A stretch of DNA of 64,000 bases from an uncultured Collinsella sp. (lineage in GTDB: Bacteria > Actinomycetota > Coriobacteriia > Coriobacteriales > Coriobacteriaceae). The stretch is taken from NCBI GenBank assembly GCA_959602645.1, contig CAUGTZ010000005.1, positions 1 to 64,000 of the forward strand. The letters run 5' to 3'. How positions within the stretch are numbered: position 1 is the stretch's first letter; every line of letters begins with the position of its first letter. The translations under genes were made by a program, and so were the position numbers. This document shows positions 8,609-17,183 of this stretch, piece by piece. The notes below the pieces were generated by a model. The model did not search any database and was not told where the DNA came from. It saw only the letters and a list, made by a program, of their open reading frames with translations.

Positions 8609-9385
8609 ATGACCAAGTTCAGCCACGTCATCATCCGCCGCCCCGGCAAGTCCCTGAGCAATGGCATCACGAGTGCCCCCGAGCTTGGCCAGCCCATCTA
8701 CGAGCGCGCCATCGAGGAGCACTACGATTACGAGCATGCGCTCGAGCAGTGCGGCGTGGATGTCTCGGTGCTGCCGGCACTCGAGCAGTATCCTGACAGC
8801 TGCTTCGTCGAAGATCCGGCCGTTATCACTCGCTGTGGCGCCATCATTACCAACCCCGGCGCCGATAGCCGCAACGGCGAGAAGGACGAGATCGAGCCGG
8901 CCGTCCGTCGCTTCTTTGACGACGAGCATGTCAAGCACATCGTTTCTCCGGGCACGCTCGACGGCGGCGACGTCATGATGGTCGGCGACCATTTCTACGT
9001 CGGTCGCTCCGCTCGCACCAACGAAGAGGGCATCCGCCAGTTCTGCGAGATTCTCGAGGGCTGGGGCCTCGAGGGTTCCGAGGTTCCGCTGGAGGAGGTC
9101 CTGCACCTCAAGACGGGCGTCAACTACATCGAGGACAACAACATGCTCGTCTCCGGTGAGTTTATCGATAAACCCGACTTTGCCCAGTACAACAAGATCG
9201 TCGTGCCCGAGGACGAGGCTTACGGCGCCAACTGCATCTGGGTCAACGGTACGGTCATCGTCGCCGAGGGCTATCCGACCGTGCTCAAGGCCGTGCAGGA
9301 TCTGGGCTACAAGACGCTCGTCGTCGATACCTCCGAGTATCGCAAGGTCGACGGTGGCCTTTCTTGCCTGTCGCTGCGCTTCTAA
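8609..9385 (+). CDS. dimethylargininase-like hydrolase (DDAH / arginine deiminase superfamily)
   Basis: Cytosolic amidinohydrolase of 258 aa. It would hydrolyse methylated arginine (or arginine itself) to citrulline and an amine. The guanidino-modifying fold is recognised by FVEDPAV (66-72), LDGGDV (117-122), GRSARTNEEG (about 132-141), catalytic His166 in HLKTG and catalytic Cys253 in the C-terminal GGLSCLSLRF. At about 255 aa it is DDAH-sized, much shorter than arginine deiminase (about 410 aa). AAGGAGG precedes the start. The next gene is a basic amino acid antiporter; the divergent gene is a GntR regulator. Substrate preference (dimethylarginine versus arginine) is not settled by sequence. 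Confidence 0.87.
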   Translation: MTKFSHVIIRRPGKSLSNGITSAPELGQPIYERAIEEHYDYEHALEQCGVDVSVLPALEQYPDSCFVEDPAVITRCGAIITNPGADSRNGEKDEIEPAVRRFFDDEHVKHIVSPGTLDGGDVMMVGDHFYVGRSARTNEEGIRQFCEILEGWGLEGSEVPLEEVLHLKTGVNYIEDNNMLVSGEFIDKPDFAQYNKIVVPEDEAYGANCIWVNGTVIVAEGYPTVLKAVQDLGYKTLVVDTSEYRKVDGGLSCLSLRF

Positions 9386-9420
9386 CGCGATGGCTGTAAC
9401 AGTCTGATGATCGCTTGACC

Positions 9421-9464
9421 GATGGCCCGGCACCCGATTCGGGACGTCCGGGTCATCTTTCGTT
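9421..9464 (+). terminator. hairpin between hydrolase and antiporter genes
   Basis: A 10-bp stem (GATGGCCCGG with CCGGGTCATC, one G-T pair) encloses an inner CCCGA/TCGGG pairing and is followed by TTTCGTT. It lies 36 nt after the hydrolase stop. It may act as a partial terminator that lowers antiporter expression. Confidence 0.6.
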
Positions 9465-9494
9465 CGATCACATGATGAAGGGGGTGCACATACA

Positions 9495-10958
9495 ATGGCC
9501 TCTAAAGCTCAAAACGACGAGATTATCGACCCTAATGGTCTTGATCTCTTTCGTCTGACCATGATGGTCATTACCGCCAGTATTTGTGGCGGCATCTTCT
9601 CGCTTGCCGGCGATATGGCAGCGGGCGGGGCAAATACCGGTGCAGTTATCGTCTCGTGGGGAATTTGCTTTATTGGCGTCTTTGCGCTGATGATGGTGTT
9701 CAACGGTTTGTCTCAGGCCCGTCCCGACCTGACCGGCGGCATCTATGCATACGCTGCGGCCGGTTTTGGCGATTACATTGGATTCAACTCCGCCTGGGGC
9801 TACTGGATCAGCGCATGTCTTTCCAACGTGAGCTTTGCGCTCTTGCTGTTTAGCGCGCTGGGCTATTTCTTCCCTGCGTTTGGCGCGGGCAACAACTTGC
9901 TTTCCATCGTCTGCGCCAGTGTGTTTTTGTGGTTCCTTACCGCCCTTGTGCTTCGTGGCGTTAAGGAGGCTGCGGGCATTAACACGATCGTTACGTTGGC
10001 GAAGCTGGTGCCGCTGGGACTCTTTGTGCTGAGCATCGTGCTCCTGGGCAAGTTCAACGTCGATATCTTTATGGACAACTTCTGGGGAGAGCCGGCTGGT
10101 CCTGGCTTTGGCGAGCAGGTTGTCTCGACCATGATCGCCCTTGTCTGGGTCTTCACGGGCATCGAGGGCGCTGTCGTTATCTCGGGCCGTGCAAAGTACG
10201 TGCGTGACGTCGGCCGCTCGACGGCACTTGGATTCGCGGCTGTGTTCACGCTGTATCTGATCATCTCGATGCTGTCACTCGGCATTATGCCGCGCGAGGA
10301 GATGGCACAGCTCGCAACGCCCTCCATGGCGGGAATTCTCGAGTGCGCAATCGGTCCTGTTGGCGCTGCCATCGTAAACCTTGGCGTTATTCTCTCGCTG
10401 GTCGGCGCGATGCTGGGCTACGTCATCATTGCATCCGAGACGCCGTTCGAGGCAGCGCGCCAGGGGTCCTTCCCTCTGGCGTTTGCCAAGACGAACAAAC
10501 ACGATGCCCCGGTGGTAACGGTTCTCGTGAGCTCCGGCATTACGCAACTCTTCTTGATCGTGTCGTATGTGGCGGCGAGCACCTATCAGTTCTTCTATAG
10601 CTGCGCAGTCAATACGATTCTGGTTCCGTATGTTTGCTCGGCTGCCTATTACATGGTGATTGGCTGGAAGAACGAGCATCTGGACGGGCCGCATGCGCCA
10701 AGCGTCGGCAAAGCTCGCTTCTTCGGTACGCTCGGTTTCATCTACACATTGTTCCTGGTGTGGTCGACGGGTCTTCAGGGCGTTATGATCACGACGATTC
10801 TTTTTGCTCCGGCCATTCCCGTCTATATGCTGGGCGAGCGAGGCCGCGGTAAGCCGGTGCTTCCACATCTGCACGACAAGCTGATCGCAGCGGTGGTCAT
10901 TGTCGTGGCAATCATTTCGCTGTATCTGCACTTTGCCGGCATTGCGCCGATAGTCTAA
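9495..10958 (+). CDS. APC-family basic amino acid antiporter (ArcD-type)
   Basis: Inner-membrane transporter of 487 aa with about twelve membrane segments, of the basic amino acid/polyamine antiporter (APA) family. The first helix carries ASICGGIFSLAGDMAAGG, the G-rich substrate loop typical of APC transporters, and helix 6 has WVFTGIEGAVVISGRAK. Relatives exchange arginine for ornithine. Beside a citrulline-forming hydrolase, an arginine-derivative/citrulline (or ornithine) exchange is the natural reading. GGGGGTG lies upstream of the ATG. It follows the hydrolase gene by 109 bp in the same direction. No carbamate kinase or ornithine carbamoyltransferase gene is nearby. Confidence 0.88.
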   Translation: MASKAQNDEIIDPNGLDLFRLTMMVITASICGGIFSLAGDMAAGGANTGAVIVSWGICFIGVFALMMVFNGLSQARPDLTGGIYAYAAAGFGDYIGFNSAWGYWISACLSNVSFALLLFSALGYFFPAFGAGNNLLSIVCASVFLWFLTALVLRGVKEAAGINTIVTLAKLVPLGLFVLSIVLLGKFNVDIFMDNFWGEPAGPGFGEQVVSTMIALVWVFTGIEGAVVISGRAKYVRDVGRSTALGFAAVFTLYLIISMLSLGIMPREEMAQLATPSMAGILECAIGPVGAAIVNLGVILSLVGAMLGYVIIASETPFEAARQGSFPLAFAKTNKHDAPVVTVLVSSGITQLFLIVSYVAASTYQFFYSCAVNTILVPYVCSAAYYMVIGWKNEHLDGPHAPSVGKARFFGTLGFIYTLFLVWSTGLQGVMITTILFAPAIPVYMLGERGRGKPVLPHLHDKLIAAVVIVVAIISLYLHFAGIAPIV

Positions 10959-11071
10959 GGCTATGGCGAGTTTCATTGCTTGGTAAGCCGGCGGGCATCG
11001 CGTATCGGTGCTACTTGGCATTCCATAGCTGATGTGGGTCTCTATAACGCGCCTATGTGAGCGCCCACCAA

Positions 11072-11110
11072 GCCCGCGCAGGTGACATTTGTTGCCAGCG
11101 CGGGCCTTTG
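11072..11110 (+). terminator. terminator downstream of the antiporter gene
   Basis: An 8-bp GC stem (GCCCGCGC and its complement at 11098-11105) with an 18-nt loop, followed by CTTTGCTG. The tail is weak, but the position at the end of the operon fits. Confidence 0.55.
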
Positions 11111-11329
11111 CTGTTGCGGCGAAATGCTGCCGGCAGCTGGGGACGTTCCTGTTGTGCCGGCGCCTTGGGACACTCCTTGGTTGTTTTGCATGCGACGAAG
11201 GGAATGGATCATTTTGTCGAGGGGGCGGGCGGCTTTCGGTCCTCGGGGAAACCACGGCCCGGAATCCCCCTTGCACCAATCTGTCGATTGAACATCGGTG
11301 TGTTCGCGCTATCATGCATGGTTAAAATT

Positions 11330-11363
11330 GGTTGGCCGTGGCAAACGGTTAGCCATGGTAAAC
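11330..11363 (+). promoter_or_regulatory. tandem metal-regulator-like operator upstream of feoAB
   Basis: Two directly adjacent 17-bp units, GGTTGGCCGTGGCAAAC and GGTTAGCCATGGTAAAC, agree at 14 of 17 positions. Each is an imperfect palindrome of the form GTT-N2-CC-NTG-G... A third degenerate unit (ATGCATGGTTAAA) lies just upstream. The complement TTTGCC-N3-GGCCAAC resembles DtxR/MntR-family boxes. The pair ends 41 bp before the feoAB start. Confidence 0.6.
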
Positions 11364-11404
11364 AAAATGCAACGCCCTGTGGGCGCCGGGGGAGGAACAC
11401 GGAC

Positions 11405-13765
11405 GTGAAGCTCGATACACTCGAGATTGGAAAGGACGCCGTTGTCGCATCGGTGACATCCGATGATCAGGCGCTCCGACAGCATATTTTGGACATGGGC
11501 CTAACGCCGGGCACCGAAGTCACCATGATGAAGTACGCTCCTATGGGCGACCCGCTCGAGATTCGCCTGCGTGGCTACGAGTTGACGCTGCGCAAGGACG
11601 ATGCTGCTCGCATCGAGCTCGTGGGTGTTCACGACACAGACACGGGTCCGCGCACTAACGCCGCAATCGGCACGACGGAGCACCCGGCACTTGGCGAGGG
11701 GACGTATTCGCCCCGTGCGGCAAAAACGGCCGTGCCCGAGGGTGCGCCGCTGCATTTCGCCCTCGCCGGCAACCAAAACTGCGGTAAGACCACGCTGTTC
11801 AACCAGCTTACGGGCTCCAACCAACATGTCGGTAACTTTCCCGGCGTGACGGTCGACCGCAAGGACGGCACCATCCGTAACCATCCCGAGGCAAGCGTTA
11901 CCGACCTGCCCGGCATCTATTCGCTGTCTCCGTACACGGGCGAAGAGATCGTCAGTCGCCAATTTATCCTGGACGAAAACCCCGACGCCATCATCGACAT
12001 CATCGACGCTACTAATATCGAGCGTAACCTGTACCTGACGCTGCAGCTTATGGAGCTCGACCGCCCCATGGTCATCGCGCTCAACATGATGGACGAGGTG
12101 ACGGCCAACGGCGGCGCCGTGGACGTCAACCTGCTCGAGAGCCTGTTGGGCGTGCCCGTTGTCCCCATTAGCGCTGCCCGCAACGAGGGTATCGGCGAGC
12201 TGGTGGATCATGCCTTGCACGTGGCGCGGTTCCGTGAGCGCCCCGGTCGCCTGGACTTCTGTGCGCCCGATGGTCCAGACGGCGGTGCACTGCATCGCTG
12301 CATCCACGGCATTGCCAACCTGATCGAGGACCATGCCGCGACGGCGCACATTCCCGTGCGTTTTGCGGCGACCAAGCTGGTTGAGGGCGACGAGCTGGTG
12401 ACCGAGGCACTTCATCTGGATCGCAACGAGCTTGACGCCATCGAGCACATCATTACCCAGATGGAGGGCGAGGCCGGCACCGACCGTCTATCTGCGCTGG
12501 CCGACATGCGCTTCGGCTTTATCGGCGACGTGTGCGGGCGCTGCGTCGTAAAGCCGCACGAGAGCCGCGAGCACGTGCGCTCCGTCAAGATTGACCGCAT
12601 CCTGACAGGTCGTTACACAGCCATTCCGGCGTTCCTAGTGATCATGGGCCTCGTCTTTTGGCTGACGTTTGGCGTGATCGGCGCGGCGTTGCAGGGACTT
12701 ATGGAGGACGGCATCGCTGCCATCATCGCCTCGGCCGATGCGGGTCTCAAGGCGTTCGGCACCAACGACGTGGTGCGCTCGCTGGCCGTCGACGGTGTTC
12801 TCACGGGCGTGGGCAGCGTGCTGACCTTCCTGCCGATCATCGTCGTGCTCTTCTTGTTCCTCTCCATTCTGGAAGACTCGGGCTACATGGCGCGCGTGGC
12901 CTTTGTCATGGATAAGGTATTGCGTCGCTTTGGCCTGTCGGGCCGCAGCTTTGTGCCCATGCTCGTCGGTTTTGGCTGCACCGTGCCGGCTATCATGTCG
13001 ACCCGTACGCTCCCATCCGAGCACGACCGCAAGATGACGGTCATGCTCACGCCGTTCATGAGCTGTTCGGCCAAGTTGCCGGTCTACGGTCTGCTGTGCG
13101 GGGCGTTTTTCCCGCAGGCGACAGTTCCCGCCATGGTCTCGCTCTATCTGATTGGCATTGCGGTCGGATGCATAGCGGCTTTGGTGCTCAACCGCACGGC
13201 ATTTAAGGGCGACCCGGTGCCGTTTATCATGGAGCTTCCCAATTACCGCCTGCCGAGCGTCAAGACGACGGTGATGCTGGCATGGGATAAGGCCAAGGAC
13301 TTTATTACCAAGGCTTTTACCATTATCTTTGCCGCTACCGTGGTCATCTGGTTCCTTCAGACGTTCGATATTCGCTTTAATGTGGTCGCCGATCAGTCGC
13401 AAAGCCTGCTTGCGGGTCTCGGCAGCATTATCGCGCCGGCGCTGGCGCCGCTTGGGTTTGGCGATTGGCGTGCATCCACGGCGCTCGTCACCGGACTTAT
13501 CGCCAAGGAGAGTGTCATCTCGACCCTCACGGTGCTTTTGGGCGCGACCTCGCCCGCGGCACTGTCGACCATGTTTTCGCCGTTTACCGCTTACGTGTTC
13601 CTGGTCTTTACGCTGCTGTACCCGCCCTGCGTAGCGGCAATCGGCGCCGTCAAGAGCGAGCTGGGCGCGCGCTACGCCGTTGCCGTGTTCGCGTTTCAGG
13701 TGGCAGTCGCCTGGATCGTGGCGTTTGTCGTGCATTCGGCGGGCATATTGCTGGGGTTGGCTTAG
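11405..13765 (+). CDS. feoB: FeoA-FeoB fusion, ferrous iron transporter
   Basis: Membrane Fe(II) uptake protein of 786 aa. Residues 1 to about 75 are an SH3-like FeoA domain (LDMGLTPGTEV...GDPLEIRLRGYELTLRK), normally a separate protein. A linker leads to the FeoB G-domain: G1 GNQNCGKT (122-129), the switch VGNFPGVTVD, G3 DLPGIYSL, G4 NMMDE. After a helical GDI region come about eight membrane segments with the Gate motifs (GFGCTVPAIMSTR, TPFMSCSAKLPVY). GGAGG lies 9 nt before the GTG start. Tandem operator-like repeats lie just upstream. No FeoC follows, and a terminator does. Confidence 0.95.
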   Translation: MKLDTLEIGKDAVVASVTSDDQALRQHILDMGLTPGTEVTMMKYAPMGDPLEIRLRGYELTLRKDDAARIELVGVHDTDTGPRTNAAIGTTEHPALGEGTYSPRAAKTAVPEGAPLHFALAGNQNCGKTTLFNQLTGSNQHVGNFPGVTVDRKDGTIRNHPEASVTDLPGIYSLSPYTGEEIVSRQFILDENPDAIIDIIDATNIERNLYLTLQLMELDRPMVIALNMMDEVTANGGAVDVNLLESLLGVPVVPISAARNEGIGELVDHALHVARFRERPGRLDFCAPDGPDGGALHRCIHGIANLIEDHAATAHIPVRFAATKLVEGDELVTEALHLDRNELDAIEHIITQMEGEAGTDRLSALADMRFGFIGDVCGRCVVKPHESREHVRSVKIDRILTGRYTAIPAFLVIMGLVFWLTFGVIGAALQGLMEDGIAAIIASADAGLKAFGTNDVVRSLAVDGVLTGVGSVLTFLPIIVVLFLFLSILEDSGYMARVAFVMDKVLRRFGLSGRSFVPMLVGFGCTVPAIMSTRTLPSEHDRKMTVMLTPFMSCSAKLPVYGLLCGAFFPQATVPAMVSLYLIGIAVGCIAALVLNRTAFKGDPVPFIMELPNYRLPSVKTTVMLAWDKAKDFITKAFTIIFAATVVIWFLQTFDIRFNVVADQSQSLLAGLGSIIAPALAPLGFGDWRASTALVTGLIAKESVISTLTVLLGATSPAALSTMFSPFTAYVFLVFTLLYPPCVAAIGAVKSELGARYAVAVFAFQVAVAWIVAFVVHSAGILLGLA

Positions 13766-13806
13766 CTATTAATTGACGTCGCCACCTCTGTGTATTGAGT
13801 TGATTG

Positions 13807-13846
13807 CGGCCCCGCATCTGTACTGACGGATGCGGGGCCGTTGCTA
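13807..13846 (+). terminator. terminator of feoAB
   Basis: A 12-bp perfect stem (CGGCCCCGCATC and its complement) with a 10-nt loop, 42 nt after the feoB stop. The T-tract is short (TTGCTAT). Confidence 0.75.
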
Positions 13847-13888
13847 TATAATCGCCCACCGCTCAAGACAATCGGAGAGGTTTCCTAC

Positions 13889-15085
13889 ATGACTCAGGCA
13901 AGGCAAGATGGCATCTCACTCAAGCAGTGGCTCCCGCTTATCGGGCTCGCCTGCTGCGCGTTCGTATTCAACACGTCGGAGTTCATGCCCATTGGCCTTC
14001 TGACTGATATTGCCGCGTCGTTCTCGCTCACCGAGGCCCAGGCCGGCATCATGATCTCGGTCTATGCTTGGGGCGTCATGCTGCTGTCACTGCCACTCAT
14101 GGTGTTTGCCTCGCGCTTTGAGTTCAAGCGTATGCTGCTCGGCGTGCTTGCCGTGTTTTCTCTGGGTCAGTTCCTGTCCGCTGTGGCACCGACATATCCC
14201 ATCCTGGTCTGCGCGCGCCTGGTGGTCGCCTGCGCGCACGCCGTGTTCTGGTCGGTCGCCTCGATCGTGGCTTCGCGCCTCGTCGACACCCGCCACGGAG
14301 CGCTCGCCATCAGTATGATCGCCACGGGCTCGTCCATCGCGCAGATCTTTGGCCTGCCGATCGGTCGCGCCATCGGCCTGGCCGTGGGCTGGCGCATGAC
14401 GTTTGCCGTGGTCGGTGCCTTCTCTGCCGTCGCGGTGGTGTACCAGGCCGCGGTGTTCCCGGCCATGCCGGCGGGTGAGCGCTTTACCGTTAAGCAGCTG
14501 CCCGAGCTGCTCAAGAACCCGTTCCTGATCGCGCTTTATGCGGTCACGGTCTTTATGGCAACCGGCTATTATGCGGGTTACAGCTATATCGAGCCGTTCC
14601 TGGCACAGGTCGCTCACGTCGACGCAAGCGCTATTACCATGACGCTGACGGCGTTCGGCTGCTCTGGTCTGCTCGGAAGTTGGCTGTTCGGTCGTCTGTT
14701 CGACGGGCACCGGTTCCCGTTCCTCGCGATCACGCTCTCCGGCGTGCCGGTGGCTCTGCTGCTCATGGGTCCGGTCGCATCGTCGCTCGCGGCGGTGCTT
14801 GCCGTCTGCGCGCTATGGGGCTGCTGCTCCACGGCCTTTAACGTGGCGTTTCAGGCCGAGCTCATCAAGTACACGCCGGCAGACTCGTCGGCCGTCGCCA
14901 TGTCGATCTTCTCGGGCCTGTTCAATCTGGGTATCGGCACGGGCACCGCAATCGGTGGCGCCGTGGTTTCGGGTCCCGGTATCGCTTGGATTGGCTTCGC
15001 GGGCGGGGCGATTACCGTCGTGGGCGTCATCCTCGCCATCACCGTACTGTTCCCAGCCATACGCCGCGCAAAGCCCGTCGCCTAA
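13889..15085 (+). CDS. MFS sugar/drug efflux transporter (SotB/AraJ-like)
   Basis: Twelve-helix major facilitator protein of 398 aa in the inner membrane. The N-terminal segment CAFVFNTSEFMPIGLL, the helix 2-3 loop with RFEFKRMLLG and the helix 5 motif GLPIGRAIGLAVGWRMTF fit the SotB/AraJ (DHA1) group that exports sugars or drugs. GGAGAGG lies before the ATG at 13889; upstream in-frame codons lack a site. It is monocistronic and flanked by terminator-like hairpins. The substrate is unknown. Confidence 0.88.
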   Translation: MTQARQDGISLKQWLPLIGLACCAFVFNTSEFMPIGLLTDIAASFSLTEAQAGIMISVYAWGVMLLSLPLMVFASRFEFKRMLLGVLAVFSLGQFLSAVAPTYPILVCARLVVACAHAVFWSVASIVASRLVDTRHGALAISMIATGSSIAQIFGLPIGRAIGLAVGWRMTFAVVGAFSAVAVVYQAAVFPAMPAGERFTVKQLPELLKNPFLIALYAVTVFMATGYYAGYSYIEPFLAQVAHVDASAITMTLTAFGCSGLLGSWLFGRLFDGHRFPFLAITLSGVPVALLLMGPVASSLAAVLAVCALWGCCSTAFNVAFQAELIKYTPADSSAVAMSIFSGLFNLGIGTGTAIGGAVVSGPGIAWIGFAGGAITVVGVILAITVLFPAIRRAKPVA

Positions 15086-15100
15086 TCACGTCCCCTCATC

Positions 15101-15167
15101 AGTTGCGGTGGAATAGTTCCTGTTTAAGGCCTCTGAAGGCTCAAACAGGAACTATTCCACCGCAACT
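15101..15167. repeat. 25-bp perfect palindrome with internal hairpin
   Basis: The arms at 15101-15125 and 15143-15167 are exact complements over 25 bp, beginning AGTTGCGGTGGAATAG. The 17-nt loop itself pairs GCCT with AGGC. TTATTTT follows on the plus strand, so it could terminate the MFS gene, but the length is far beyond a normal terminator and resembles the other long intergenic palindromes here. Confidence 0.8.
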
Positions 15168-15238
15168 TATTTTGGGGAAGAGGATACAGGCTGGGCATAC
15201 AATGGATGTCGTTGTGTTGAGCTTACCGGGAGGTTGCT

Positions 15239-16615
15239 ATGTGGGCATACGAGACGACGTTCTATCAGGTCTATCCGCTAGGCTTCTGTGGAGCTCCGCG
15301 CGAAAACGCCGCACCCGTTGCCGAGAATGAGCTTGCCCAAGCTGCCGGCACCGCGCCCAACCCCGATGCTCCTATCATGAAGATTGCCCAATGGGCCGAC
15401 TACCTGCAAGGGCTCGGCATCGGCGCCGTGCTCATCAATCCGCCGCTCGAATCCGACAGCCACGGCTACGATACTCGCAGCCTGCGCCATATCGACCGCC
15501 GCCTGGGCGGGGATGCCGATTTTGCCGCCGTATGCGAGACGCTGCACGCCCATGGCATCCGCGTGGTGCTCGATGCCGTCTTCAACCATGTGGGCCGTGG
15601 CTTTTGGGCCTTCCGCGATGTGCAGGAGCGTAAGTGGGACTCGCCGTACAAGGATTGGTTCCACATCAGCTTTGACGGCGATTCCTGCTATGGCGACGGC
15701 TTTTGGTACGAGGGCTGGGAAGGCCATTTTGAGCTCGTGAAGCTCAACCTGCAAAACCCCGCCGTGGTCGATTACCTGCTCGAGTCCGTGCGCCGCTGGG
15801 CCGAGGTCTTTGGCGTCGACGGCCTGCGCCTGGACGTTGCCTATATGCTCGACCGCGACTTTATGCGTCGCCTGCACGCCTTTACCCGTGAGCTCAAGCC
15901 CGACTTTGTGCTGATCGGCGAGACGCTTCACGGTGACTACAACCAGATCGTCAACGACGAGATGCTCGACTCCTGCACCAACTACGAATGCTACAAGGGC
16001 CTGTACTCCAGCTTTAACTCGGTCAATATGTTCGAGATCGCGCATTCGCTGCATCGCCAGTTTGGCGGCGATCCGTGGTGCATCTACCGCGGCAAGCACC
16101 TGCTGTCGTTTGTCGACAACCACGACGTGCCGCGCCTGGCAAGCATCCTCACCGACAAGTCGTGCCTGCGTCCCGTCTATGGCATGCTCTTTGGCATGCC
16201 GGGCATTCCGTGCGTCTACTATGGCAGCGAGTGGGGGATTGCCGGCGAAAAGGGCGGCCCCGATGGTGACTGGGCGCTGCGACCTGCGCTCGATGAGCCT
16301 GCGCCCAACGAGCTGACGGCGTTCATCACGCAGCTTGCGCACCTTCGCTCGGCCGATGACGCGGCGGCCTGTGCTCTCAACTACGGTGCCTATCGCAACG
16401 TGGTGATCCAGAACAAGCAGCTGCTGTTCGAGCGCGCCTGTGATGACGCGACGGTGCTCGTGGCGGTGAACGCCGTGGGCGAGCCTTACACCTTTGGCGC
16501 CGGCGAGCTCAACGGGTCCTTTGTCGACCTGCTTGCCGACGATGCGCCCACGGTCGAGCTGACGGGTACCCTTGAGCTTGCACCCTACGAGGTGCGCTAT
16601 CTGTTGAGAGCCTAG
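15239..16615 (+). CDS. GH13 alpha-amylase-family glycoside hydrolase
   Basis: Cytoplasmic alpha-glucan-active enzyme of 458 aa with no signal peptide. The (beta/alpha)8 barrel carries the four GH13 regions: DAVFNHVG, GLRLDVAY with nucleophile Asp199, IGETLHG with acid/base Glu228, and FVDNHD with Asp296. A short C-terminal beta domain follows. Size and motif style are closest to maltodextrin-degrading neopullulanase/cyclomaltodextrinase-type enzymes without their N-terminal domain. GGGAGG lies upstream. It ends 3 nt before the glycosylase gene, so the two share a transcript. Exact specificity is not readable. Confidence 0.9.
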   Translation: MWAYETTFYQVYPLGFCGAPRENAAPVAENELAQAAGTAPNPDAPIMKIAQWADYLQGLGIGAVLINPPLESDSHGYDTRSLRHIDRRLGGDADFAAVCETLHAHGIRVVLDAVFNHVGRGFWAFRDVQERKWDSPYKDWFHISFDGDSCYGDGFWYEGWEGHFELVKLNLQNPAVVDYLLESVRRWAEVFGVDGLRLDVAYMLDRDFMRRLHAFTRELKPDFVLIGETLHGDYNQIVNDEMLDSCTNYECYKGLYSSFNSVNMFEIAHSLHRQFGGDPWCIYRGKHLLSFVDNHDVPRLASILTDKSCLRPVYGMLFGMPGIPCVYYGSEWGIAGEKGGPDGDWALRPALDEPAPNELTAFITQLAHLRSADDAAACALNYGAYRNVVIQNKQLLFERACDDATVLVAVNAVGEPYTFGAGELNGSFVDLLADDAPTVELTGTLELAPYEVRYLLRA

Positions 16616-16618
16616 CCC

Positions 16619-17182
16619 ATGGCCGTGTCTGACGAGGACTATCAACATATTGAGCATGGGTTTGAGCCTGTGTTCGACCAGCGCTCGCGCGTTTTGGTGC
16701 TGGGGTCGTTTCCCTCGGTGCTCTCGCGTGCCAATGCCTTCTACTATGGCAATCCGCAGAACCGCTTTTGGCGTGTGATGGCCGCGTGCCTTGGTGCGCC
16801 CGTGCCGCCCAACGAGGGAGACTCTTTGGCGAGCGGCGAGCCCGCGACGCTCGCCGCCTCGATTGCTGCCAAGCGGGCTATGCTGCTCAACGGCGGTGTG
16901 GCCCTGTGGGACGTGATCGAGAGCTGCGACATTAAGGGCTCGAGTGACGCTAGCATCAAAAACGTTGTGCCGGCACATATTGAACGCATTGTGGATGCCA
17001 CGCCGATCGAGATCGTTGTTTGCAACGGCGGCACGGCCGGACGGCTCTACAAACGCTATCTACAAGAGCGGACGGGGCTACCCGCCATCGTGCTGCCGTC
17101 GACGAGTCCTGCCAACGCGGCGTGGCGTTTGGAGCGGCTTGTCGAGCGTTGGAGTGAAGCCGTTGACTGGGCAGCTCATTAA
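16619..17182 (+). CDS. hypoxanthine-DNA glycosylase (uracil-DNA glycosylase superfamily)
   Basis: DNA repair enzyme of 187 aa that would excise deaminated adenine (hypoxanthine) from DNA to start base-excision repair. The superfamily is visible from LVLGSFPSVLSRANAFYYGNPQNRFW near the N-terminus (split here across the motif-1 loop) and LPSTSPANA near residue 160, in place of motif 2. Length and motifs fit the small DNA-deoxyinosine glycosylase group rather than classical UDG. It is coupled to the upstream GH13 gene (3-nt gap) with no functional link apparent. The next gene is convergent and only 1 nt away. Confidence 0.82.
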   Translation: MAVSDEDYQHIEHGFEPVFDQRSRVLVLGSFPSVLSRANAFYYGNPQNRFWRVMAACLGAPVPPNEGDSLASGEPATLAASIAAKRAMLLNGGVALWDVIESCDIKGSSDASIKNVVPAHIERIVDATPIEIVVCNGGTAGRLYKRYLQERTGLPAIVLPSTSPANAAWRLERLVERWSEAVDWAAH

Positions 17183-17183
17183 T

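Larger units (their letters stand above)
10959..11404. other. 446-bp intergenic region before feoAB
   Basis: It holds a terminator (11072-11110), two GGGAC-type motifs (GGGGACGTTCCTG at 11139 and TTGGGACACTCCTTGG at 11165), and the tandem operator of feoAB (11330-11363). No gene is seen. Confidence 0.6.

Noticed and set aside
11057..11404. N-terminal extension of the FeoA-FeoB protein
   Set aside because: The frame is open upstream, but the translated part is not FeoA-like and covers the operator repeats; GGAGG before the GTG at 11405 marks the true start.
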